NCBI GenBank assembly: GCA_030528765.1
Contig: JAUMYD010000113.1
Span: 1 to 6,330 of the forward strand
Direction: 5' to 3'
Origin: Bacillota bacterium
GTDB taxonomy: Bacteria > Bacillota > Dehalobacteriia > UBA4068
DNA: 6,330 nucleotides
The position numbers were made by a program, and so were the translations under genes. Positions 1-5,193 of this stretch are shown here, one piece after another. Under the pieces are notes generated by a model, which was not told the origin of the DNA, did not search any database, and was given only the letters and a program-made list of their open reading frames with translations. The number at the start of each line of letters is the position of its first letter. The stretch's first letter is position 1.

Positions 1-279
1 ATCGAGCTTGATCTGGAACAGGGAAGGATCGAATCCCTGCTGATCCCGGCCGGAGGTGGGAGGATGTTCAGGATTTTCGATAAAGGTGAAGAACGGGTCA
101 TCCACTGGCGGCAAATAAAAAAAATCGGGGTCGATGTGATTCTCATCGACCCCGATGCAGATTTCAGTATGCCCTTCGGCAGAAAAGAAGCCCCACCGCC
201 GGAGCAGCCCCTTAGCCCTCCCCAAAACCCCTTTGTGGGGGATCCCTTTGCAGAACAGGAAGGGATATTCGAATTATGA
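1..279 (+). CDS. YlmC/YmxH-family PRC-barrel protein, 3' part
   Basis: The frame is open from the window edge to TGA at 277-279, giving 92 visible residues; the N-terminus lies upstream. The first ~50 residues match the C-terminal half of the small PRC-barrel proteins called YlmC or YmxH in spore-forming Bacillota. The pattern is a D-x-E-x-G-R-I-E-S-L-L-I-P strand, a glycine-rich turn (AGGG), then V-I-H-W-x-x-I-K-K-I-G-x-D-V-I-L-I-D. These proteins are sporulation-associated but of poorly defined biochemical role. Family members, as I recall, end soon after the V-D-L strand. This one continues for about 40 residues with a proline-rich, probably disordered tail (PPPEQPLSPPQNPF) and an acidic end. 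It converges on metK with a 4-bp gap. Its codons for the KKIGVDVILIDPD stretch also form the terminator of the opposing operon. Family assignment is fairly secure; function is not. Confidence 0.8.
   Translation: MELDLEQGRIESLLIPAGGGRMFRIFDKGEERVIHWRQIKKIGVDVILIDPDADFSMPFGRKEAPPPEQPLSPPQNPFVGDPFAEQEGIFEL
113..156 (-). terminator. Intrinsic terminator of the metK operon, inside the convergent gene
   Basis: Read on the minus strand, a perfect 13-bp stem (ATCGGGGTCGATG at 156-144 pairing with 136-124) encloses a 7-nt loop (143-137). It is followed at once by eight U, then A and three more U (124-113, the first U being the last stem base). This is a textbook Rho-independent terminator. It lies 127 bp beyond the metK stop, and no other such structure lies between. 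It sits wholly within the coding sequence of the plus-strand ylmC-like gene. On the plus strand the same hairpin has no T-run after it, so it should act on minus-strand transcripts only. Confidence 0.88.
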
Positions 280-283
280 GCCC

Positions 284-1465
284 CTATTTTAAGGCAGCCA
301 GCAGGGCCTCCACCTTATCCGTGCGCTCCCAGGGAAGATCCAGATCCGTGCGGCCGAAATGCCCGTAAGCCGCAGTCTGCCTGTAGATCGGGCGACGCAA
401 GGCGAAATTGTGGATGATCGCCGCTGGGCGGGCATCGAAAATTTTGGAGACCGCTTCTTCCAACAGGGTATCCGAAACGGAGCCGGTACCAAAGGTGTCC
501 ACACGAAGGGAAACCGGCTCTGCCACGCCAATAGCATAGGCCAGCTGGACTTCACAGCGAGAGGCCAGCTTTGCCGCAACAATATTCTTCGCTATGTAGC
601 GCGCCATGTAAGAAGCAGAACGATCCACCTTTGTGGGATCCTTTCCGGAGAAAGCACCGCCGCCATGGCGAGCCATACCACCATATGTATCCACAATGAT
701 CTTTCTCCCCGTAAGGCCCGTATCGCCCTGGGGACCACCGATCACAAAACGCCCGGTGGGGTTCACCAAGTAGCGGGTGTTCTCATCCAAAAGCGCAGCA
801 GGGAGCTCATCCTTAATGACTTTCTCAATAATAAAGGGACGAAGTTCCTCCAGGGAAACATCCTCCCTATGCTGACTGGAAATCAGCACAGTATCGATAC
901 GAATCGGACGTTCATTCTCATCATATTCCACGGTGACCTGGCTTTTCCCATCCGGCAACAGCGGAGAATCCGGATCCGCTTTCCGAACAGCGGCCAGTTT
1001 TTTGCTAAGCCGGTGAGCCAGGGAAATAGGTAGGGGCATCAGTTCCGGGGTATCATCACAGGCATAGCCAAACATCATCCCCTGATCCCCCGCACCGATC
1101 TGCGCAAAGGCATCTTCCGAGCCACTTTTGCTTTCCCAGGCACGATCCACGCCCATGGCAATATCACCACTTTGCTCATCCAGAGCAGTCATAACGGCAC
1201 AGGTATTGCAATCAAAACCGTATTTTGCATGCTTATAGCCGGTCTGCCGAATCGCATCCCGCACCACAGCAGGAATATCAACATAACAGTTGGTCGTAAC
1301 CTCCCCGGCAACCAGAACCATACCGGTGGTAATAAAAGTTTCGCAGGCAACACGGCTGTAGGGATCCTTTTCCAGCATCGCATCAAGCAGAGCATCAGAA
1401 ATCTGATCCGCGATTTTATCCGGGTGGCCTTCAGTTACCGATTCAGAAGTAAAAAATCTGGGCAT
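284..1465 (-). CDS. metK: S-adenosylmethionine synthetase (methionine adenosyltransferase)
   Basis: This cytosolic enzyme makes S-adenosylmethionine from methionine and ATP, releasing phosphate and pyrophosphate; it works as a tetramer with Mg2+ and K+. The 393-residue product is full length for the bacterial family. Visible signatures are EGHPDK near the N-terminus (12-17, with the catalytic-site His14), GAGDQG (124-129), the phosphate-binding GGGAFSGKD (268-276) and the C-terminal GHFGR and LPWE (368-380). The ATG start is followed by the usual FFTSESVTEGHPDK beginning and is preceded by AAAGGAG at 1480-1474 with 8-nt spacing. It is the last gene of the minus-strand operon, 40 bp after coaBC. 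That gap is too short for a SAM riboswitch and none is visible, so expression probably follows the operon. Nothing in the protein looks degraded. Confidence 0.98.
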   Translation of the reverse strand: MPRFFTSESVTEGHPDKIADQISDALLDAMLEKDPYSRVACETFITTGMVLVAGEVTTNCYVDIPAVVRDAIRQTGYKHAKYGFDCNTCAVMTALDEQSGDIAMGVDRAWESKSGSEDAFAQIGAGDQGMMFGYACDDTPELMPLPISLAHRLSKKLAAVRKADPDSPLLPDGKSQVTVEYDENERPIRIDTVLISSQHREDVSLEELRPFIIEKVIKDELPAALLDENTRYLVNPTGRFVIGGPQGDTGLTGRKIIVDTYGGMARHGGGAFSGKDPTKVDRSASYMARYIAKNIVAAKLASRCEVQLAYAIGVAEPVSLRVDTFGTGSVSDTLLEEAVSKIFDARPAAIIHNFALRRPIYRQTAAYGHFGRTDLDLPWERTDKVEALLAALK

Positions 1466-1505
1466 TCGTCCCTCTCCTTTCCCGTTTCAGACACATAGCC
1501 TTATT

Positions 1506-2705
1506 TTAAGCGTTTTCCAGCTGCCTGGCAATCAAAGCCATCAGCTGCCGGGAAACTTCCTTTTTACTTTGCAAAGGATAATCCTGCCTAAGCAAACTGC
1601 CATCCTGACGGTACAGCACACTGAGGATATTGGTATCCCCATCAAAGCCGGCGCCGGCCTGGCTCACATCGTTGGCAATGATCATATCCAGGTTTTTGCG
1701 TTCCAGCTTATCCTGCGCATAGGCCAGAAGATCATTGGTTTCTGCAGCAAAGCCAACCAGAAAATGACTGCCCTTATGCTCTCCCAGCGAAGCCAGGATA
1801 TCCCGGGTGCGCACCAGCTGCAGGCTTTGCTCCCCGGATTTTTTTATTTTATTGGGCTCCACATGCGCAGGGCGGTAATCCGCAACAGCTGCGGCCATGA
1901 TCACAATATCGCAGTCTTCATATTCTTTCCAGACCGCATCATACATCTCCTGCGCAGAAACGACACGATGGACCCGAACCCCAGCTGGATCCGGCAAACT
2001 GCTGGGCCCGGAAATCAGAAGCACTTCCGCCCCGGCAGCCCGGGCTGCCTCTGCCATGGCGTAGCCCATCTTCCCGCTGGAACGATTCCCCAGAAATCGA
2101 ACAGGATCAATGTATTCATGCGTAGGGCCCGCGGTGAGCAGGATCCGCTTCCCCTTCAGGGGTCCTTCCTGCAGGGAATCGCGAATACGCTCTTTGATCT
2201 GCTCCACATCAGCCAGCCGCCCCTGGCCCAAGGCACCGCAGGCCAGGCGGCCCCAGCCGGGTTCAATGAAAGACCAGCCCCGCTGCTGCAGAATACGAAT
2301 ATTCTCCTGGGTAGCGGGGTTATTATACATATTTGTATGCATGGCCGGCGCACAAAGGACCGGCGCGTTACTGGCTAAGATGGTGGCAGAAAGCAAATCA
2401 TCCCCCAAGCCATGCGCGGCTTTTGCCAGCAGGTTTGCCGTGGCGGGTAAAAGAAGCAATAAATCACAATCTGCCAGATCCACATGGGGCACATGCCAAT
2501 CCGAAGAAGTGTCCATTATATCCATTGCCACAGGCCGACCGGAAAGGGTTTTCATGCTCAAGGGCGTGATGAATTCTGCAGCATTTTTTGTCATTGCCAC
2601 GGAAATATCCGCGCCCTGCTGCTTCAGCCAGCTCACCACTTCAGCTGCTTTATAAGCAGCAATACCGCCGGCAATACCGGCGGTGATTTTTTTCCCTTTG
2701 AACAT
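1506..2705 (-). CDS. coaBC: Bifunctional phosphopantothenoylcysteine decarboxylase / phosphopantothenate-cysteine ligase
   Basis: The product catalyses two steps of coenzyme A synthesis: joining 4'-phosphopantothenate to cysteine (CoaB), then decarboxylating the product to 4'-phosphopantetheine (CoaC, FMN-dependent). With the start at 2705 the protein has 399 residues, normal for the fusion. The CoaC half shows AGIAGGIAAYKA (9-20), the catalytic His of HVDLAD (74), the PAMHTNM substrate motif (120-126) and the flexible-loop Cys156 in LACG. The CoaB half begins near residue 184 with RILLTAGPTHEYIDPVRFL and shows NRSSGKMG (207-214), AAAVADYRP (271-279), the KIKK lysines (286-289) and VGFAAET (317-323). 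An upstream in-frame start at 2831 would add 42 residues with no family likeness and overlap rpoZ; the SD at 2717-2712 and the canonical beginning favour 2705. rpoZ ends 10 bp upstream. Confidence 0.97.
   Translation of the reverse strand: MFKGKKITAGIAGGIAAYKAAEVVSWLKQQGADISVAMTKNAAEFITPLSMKTLSGRPVAMDIMDTSSDWHVPHVDLADCDLLLLLPATANLLAKAAHGLGDDLLSATILASNAPVLCAPAMHTNMYNNPATQENIRILQQRGWSFIEPGWGRLACGALGQGRLADVEQIKERIRDSLQEGPLKGKRILLTAGPTHEYIDPVRFLGNRSSGKMGYAMAEAARAAGAEVLLISGPSSLPDPAGVRVHRVVSAQEMYDAVWKEYEDCDIVIMAAAVADYRPAHVEPNKIKKSGEQSLQLVRTRDILASLGEHKGSHFLVGFAAETNDLLAYAQDKLERKNLDMIIANDVSQAGAGFDGDTNILSVLYRQDGSLLRQDYPLQSKKEVSRQLMALIARQLENA
2644..2693 (+). other. Tandem hairpins plus T-run, antisense to the coaBC start
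   Basis: On the plus strand, a 7-bp hairpin (GCTGCTT at 2644-2650, AAGCAGC at 2654-2660) is followed by an 8-bp GC-rich hairpin (ACCGCCGG at 2664-2671, CCGGCGGT at 2677-2684, 5-nt loop). After two bases come seven T (2687-2693). The second hairpin and T-run have the form of an intrinsic terminator for plus-strand, i.e. antisense, transcription. The bases encode coaBC residues from about 5 to 20 (KKIT-AGIAGGIAAYKA), so the repeat-rich glycine/alanine codons and lysine codons could produce this by chance. No plus-strand gene reads into it. Confidence 0.35.
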
Positions 2706-2711
2706 AGCGCT

Positions 2712-2717
2712 ACTCCT
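2712..2717 (-). promoter_or_regulatory. Ribosome binding site fixing the coaBC start
   Basis: AGGAGT on the minus strand lies 6 nt before the ATG at 2705. It overlaps the rpoZ stop codon (2718-2716), which suggests that a ribosome finishing rpoZ can restart on coaBC. This site supports the start at 2705 over the in-frame start at 2831. Confidence 0.8.
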
Positions 2718-2949
2718 ATATCTGCTCTTCTTCCGTTTCCTCCGGAAGCTCCTGCTGCGCACTTCTCCAGTGGAGTTCCCCGGAAACCAGTTCAGCCAAG
2801 GCGGCAGAAACCGGATTAAAGGTTTCGTCATCCACCAGGCTCGGATTGCTGTTGATCATATATCTGGCACGCTTTGCGGCCAAAACGACCAAAGCGTATT
2901 TGGAATCCACAACATCCATCAATTCATTGATATTCGGTTTATTCAGCAA
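2716..2949 (-). CDS. rpoZ: DNA-directed RNA polymerase omega subunit
   Basis: The omega subunit assists folding and assembly of the beta-prime subunit of RNA polymerase. The 77-residue product has the usual size and the family core: a short lead-in, then the DSKYALVVLAAKRAR helix (about 15-29), which is the diagnostic motif, and a second conserved helix (NPVSAALAELVSGEL, about 45-59). The tail is glutamate-rich. The start codon is TTG (2949-2947), preceded by a purine-rich AGGGGG about 6 nt upstream, inside the last codons of gmk. The start overlaps the gmk stop by 7 bp (TTGCTGA), so translation is probably coupled to gmk. The gmk-rpoZ-coaBC order is widely conserved in Bacillota and supports the call. 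Confidence 0.95.
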   Translation of the reverse strand: MLNKPNINELMDVVDSKYALVVLAAKRARYMINSNPSLVDDETFNPVSAALAELVSGELHWRSAQQELPEETEEEQI

Positions 2950-3542
2950 AGAAATCCCCCTCGCTTCCGTCGGATCCGTTCTTCGTGGATAAATGCAGCC
3001 AAAGCCTCCACTGTACGCTCCACATCATCGTTGATCAGCACCAAATCATACTGAGAGGACAGAGCAATCTCCGCCTCTGCCTTGGAAAGCCGCAGCTCCA
3101 GAACTTCCGGAGTTTCTGTTCCCCGGCCCACAATGCGGGCACGCAGCTCCTCCAGAGAAGGCGGTAAAATAAAAACCAAAACGCTTTCGGGGTACATTTT
3201 TTTGATCTGCATCGCACCCTGGGTATCAATTTCCAGGACTACATTTTTTCCTGCTTTCTGCAGGCGTTCCACCTCTGGGCGAAGGGTTCCGTAATAATTT
3301 CCATAAACCTCTGCCCATTCCAAAAAATCACCTTTATCAAGACGAGAAAAAAATTCTTCCTTCGTCATAAAATAATAACTTTGCCCATCCACATCCGCAG
3401 GACGGGGTGAGCGGGTAGTTGCAGAAACAGAAAAAACATTTGTGTCATCCCGATCCAGCAAGGCCTTGCATACCGTTCCTTTTCCTACACCGGAAGGGCC
3501 GGATACAACAAGCAGAAGACCCAATCCCTTATTCTCGTTCAC
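2943..3542 (-). CDS. gmk: Guanylate kinase
   Basis: This cytosolic enzyme phosphorylates GMP (and dGMP) to GDP using ATP, feeding GTP, dGTP and (p)ppGpp pools. The 199-residue product is full length. The P-loop GPSGVGKGT lies at 15-23, the GMP-binding SATTRSPRP at 40-48 with GQSYYF (53-58), the second GMP-side motif LEIDTQGA at 103-110 (more often LEIDVQGA), and the lid region with RxxxRGTET around 135-143. YDLVLINDD (165-173) is the conserved strand near the C-terminus. The start codon is GTG at 3542-3540, with GGAGAG 7 nt upstream. That site and the start lie within remA, so the two genes overlap by 14 bp. The rare start plus overlap suggests coupled translation. Confidence 0.97.
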   Translation of the reverse strand: MNENKGLGLLLVVSGPSGVGKGTVCKALLDRDDTNVFSVSATTRSPRPADVDGQSYYFMTKEEFFSRLDKGDFLEWAEVYGNYYGTLRPEVERLQKAGKNVVLEIDTQGAMQIKKMYPESVLVFILPPSLEELRARIVGRGTETPEVLELRLSKAEAEIALSSQYDLVLINDDVERTVEALAAFIHEERIRRKRGGFLC

Positions 3543-3807
3543 CTATATTCTCTCCAAATTCAGATTTTGGCTCGATCAAACGGTTTGCCATGGTTTCCGG
3601 CTGCAATGCCGAAAGAATCACATGCTTGCTGTCGGTAATAATCACCGCACGGGTGCGTCGGCCGCAGGTAGCATCCACTAAAAAGCCAGCCTCCCGGGCA
3701 TCGGCGATGATGCGTTTCACCGGAGCAGAATCCGGGCTCACCACCGCCACTACCCGTTGTGCGGATACGATATTACCATAGCCGATATTAATCAGCTTAA
3801 TAGCCAT
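3529..3807 (-). CDS. remA: RemA (DUF370) DNA-binding regulator
   Basis: The 92-residue product matches RemA/YlzA of Bacillus subtilis along most of its length: KLINIGYGNIVSA (4-16), VSPDSAPVKRIIADARE (23-39), LVDATCGRRTRAVIITDS (43-60) and the HVILSALQPETMANRL end (62-77). In B. subtilis RemA is a DNA-binding protein that assembles into a ring and activates biofilm matrix genes. The arginines implicated in DNA contact there have counterparts in R18 and the GRRTR cluster (49-53). Its targets in this organism cannot be told from the window. The last ~15 residues are polar and variable. The ATG start has AGGA 7 nt upstream. Its place just upstream of gmk is the classic Firmicutes position; the unusual feature is the mihF-like gene 27 bp upstream. 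Confidence 0.95.
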   Translation of the reverse strand: MAIKLINIGYGNIVSAQRVVAVVSPDSAPVKRIIADAREAGFLVDATCGRRTRAVIITDSKHVILSALQPETMANRLIEPKSEFGENIGERE

Positions 3808-3834
3808 CGTAATGTCCTGTTCCCTGGAAAGCGT

Positions 3835-4143
3835 TTAAGCCAGTTTTTCCAGAAGCTGTGTTTTCTGTCTGGCACCCAGGCCCTGTACGCGGCGGGCTTC
3901 ATCGATACCGATTTCTTCCATCAGCTTGGCGGCAGTAATCTTGCCGACCTGGGGCAAGCTTTCCAGCAAATATTTAACCCGCATTTTGCCGTAGATTTCG
4001 TTTTCAACATTTTCCAGAATATCGGTCAAGGTCAGTTCACCGGCTTTCAGCTGTTTGCGAACTTCCATACGCTGAGAACGAATCTGCTGAGCTTTGGCCA
4101 GGGCCTTTGCTCGTTCTTCAGGGGTTAATTTAGGAATAGACAT
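3835..4143 (-). CDS. Integration host factor, actinobacterial (MihF) type
   Basis: The 102-residue basic protein resembles the mycobacterial/streptomycete integration host factor, a nucleoid-associated protein that binds and bends DNA and is unrelated to the HU-like IHF of enterics. Matching segments are PKLTPEERAKALAKA (4-18), a charged helix, GKMRVKYLLESLPQVGKITA (52-71), MEEIGI (75-80), RRVQGLGARQ (84-93) and LLEKLA at the end. LPQVGK with the following helix is the S13-like helix-two-turn-helix DNA-binding core. The short form is complete; the long N-terminal extension of the M. tuberculosis protein is absent. The start has a strong GGAGGT 5 nt upstream. It lies 27 bp from both yicC and remA, inside the operon. 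The third of three arginines reported as important in the mycobacterial protein is glutamine here (Q87). Family call is strong; role in this host is inferred. Confidence 0.9.
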   Translation of the reverse strand: MSIPKLTPEERAKALAKAQQIRSQRMEVRKQLKAGELTLTDILENVENEIYGKMRVKYLLESLPQVGKITAAKLMEEIGIDEARRVQGLGARQKTQLLEKLA

Positions 4144-4170
4144 AAAGCACCTCCATAGTTGTTTCAGTAG

Positions 4171-5049
4171 TTATTCTACATTTTGTATTTGTTCGCGGAT
4201 CTTTTCCAGTTCACTTTTTACCGCGATAACCAGTTTGTTGATATCCAAAGCATTGGATTTAGAGCCGATCGTATTGATCTCCCGCAGCATTTCCTGAAGA
4301 ATGAATTCCAATTGACGGCCAACTGCCTCCGTGGAATCCAGACCGTTGCGGAACTGGGAAATATGGCTGGCCAAGCGGGAGAGTTCTTCGCTGATATCCA
4401 CTTTATCCGCAAAAAAAGCCAGTTCATTCGCAAGACGTCCCTGATCGATCTCCACAGACTGTAAGATATCGGAAAGCCGCTGATGAAGCTTTTCATGCTG
4501 ATCCGCCACCACTCTGGCGGCAAAGCCGGCGATCTGCTCCCGCGCAGCCTCCACCGCATCCAGATGAGAGCACAAATCTACCAGCAGAGCTTCCCCCTCC
4601 GTCTGACGCATAGCACAAAAACCGCTCAGGGCAGATTCAGCAGCCTGATGCAGCAAAGCGGACAAAAGCTCCTCATCATCCTCCACGGTTTCCACGTTCA
4701 TAACACCATTAAAGCCGGCAATGCTCTGCAGGCGAACATCCGGAGGCAAAGAGCAGGCTTCAGCCAAGCCCAACATTGCATTATAATACGCTATAGCAAG
4801 CTCTTTGTCAACCTTAACAGTGGTTTTTTTCGCTGTTATATAGTCCAGACCAACATAGACATCCACCTTTCCCCGATGGACAAGAGCCTGAATCTGTTTT
4901 TTCAAGCGATCTTCAAAAGCGGAAAACACTTTCGGCTGGCGAACGGAGATTTCCAGAAAACGATGATTTACCGCCTTCATTTCAACACTTACTCTATATT
5001 CCTCATTCTGGGCGATCCCCCGCCCAAAGCCTGTCATACTTTTTATCAC
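4171..5049 (-). CDS. yicC: YicC-family endoribonuclease
   Basis: The 292-residue product is a full-length YicC/YloC protein. The N-terminal domain opens with the family signature MIKSMTGFGR and continues with the VEMKAVNHRFLEI stretch (22-34). The C-terminal DUF1732 domain carries LANELAFFADKVDISEEL (206-223), RLASHI (225-230) and the terminal block GRQLEFILQEMLREINTIGS (244-263). Members characterised in E. coli and B. subtilis are divalent-metal-dependent endoribonucleases; the E. coli enzyme has been linked to turnover of the small RNA RyhB. The start is GTG at 5049, chosen because it yields MI-x-SMTGFGR; AGAGGT lies 8 nt upstream. An ATG at 5037 would cut the signature. It is the first gene of the minus-strand operon, and its position upstream of remA and gmk matches other Bacillota. 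Confidence 0.95.
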   Translation of the reverse strand: MIKSMTGFGRGIAQNEEYRVSVEMKAVNHRFLEISVRQPKVFSAFEDRLKKQIQALVHRGKVDVYVGLDYITAKKTTVKVDKELAIAYYNAMLGLAEACSLPPDVRLQSIAGFNGVMNVETVEDDEELLSALLHQAAESALSGFCAMRQTEGEALLVDLCSHLDAVEAAREQIAGFAARVVADQHEKLHQRLSDILQSVEIDQGRLANELAFFADKVDISEELSRLASHISQFRNGLDSTEAVGRQLEFILQEMLREINTIGSKSNALDINKLVIAVKSELEKIREQIQNVE

Positions 5050-5083
5050 AAGTCCGTACCTCTGTAAAATTAGTCTTAATCAA

Positions 5084-5112
5084 ATTCTACCTCAAAGCAG
5101 TAATTCCTTTTT
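5084..5112 (-). promoter_or_regulatory. Candidate promoter of the yicC-metK operon
   Basis: On the minus strand TAGAAT (5089-5084) matches the sigma-A -10 consensus at five of six bases and would start transcription about 28 bp before the yicC GTG. The matching -35 position (5112-5107) is a poor AAAAAG. An alternative pair, TTGAGG then 17 bp then TAATTT, overlaps it. The operon needs a promoter in this gap, but which hexamers are used is uncertain. Confidence 0.35.
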
Positions 5113-5127
5113 TCCCCTTAGATTTTC

Positions 5128-5156
5128 TTGACATTCTCCCATCTTAAAGCTATTTT
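5128..5156 (+). promoter_or_regulatory. Sigma-A type promoter of rqcH
   Basis: A perfect -35 hexamer TTGACA (5128-5133) is followed after 17 bp by TATTTT (5151-5156), which matches the -10 consensus at four of six bases. Transcription would begin near 5163, giving a leader of about 30 nt that holds the strong SD. It lies in the 144-bp gap between the divergent yicC and rqcH genes, which otherwise holds only AT-rich sequence. Confidence 0.7.
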
Positions 5157-5176
5157 AATACAAAGAAGTCCTTATT

Positions 5177-5184
5177 GGAGGAGG
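5177..5184 (+). promoter_or_regulatory. Ribosome binding site of rqcH
   Basis: GGAGGAGG lies 9 nt before the ATG at 5194. It is the strongest SD match in the window and fixes the rqcH start. Confidence 0.85.
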
Positions 5185-5193
5185 AAAAGGAAT

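Noticed and set aside
228..240. CCCC-TTTGT-GGGG hairpin as a plus-strand terminator for the ylmC-like gene
   Set aside because: The stem is only 4 bp, lies before the stop codon, and has no T-run after it.
359..1033. 224-codon plus-strand open frame opposite metK
   Set aside because: It lies entirely antisense to a full-length, well-conserved metK, has no recognisable domain or good SD, and its composition is that of a reverse-frame shadow.
1839..1850. T-run in coaBC (opposite the KIKK lysine codons) as an antisense terminator
   Set aside because: No compact GC-rich hairpin precedes it on the plus strand; the run is explained by lysine codons.
1569..2378. 269-codon plus-strand open frame opposite coaBC
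   Set aside because: Antisense shadow of a conserved enzyme; no family likeness, no supporting SD, and no operon partner on that strand.
2706..2831. In-frame upstream start that would lengthen CoaBC by 42 residues
   Set aside because: The extra residues resemble nothing in the family, overlap rpoZ, and the SD plus canonical MFKGKKI-type beginning place the start at 2705.
4483..5067. 194-codon plus-strand open frame opposite yicC
   Set aside because: Antisense to an intact yicC that carries all family motifs; the frame shows no domain and overlaps the operon's leader.
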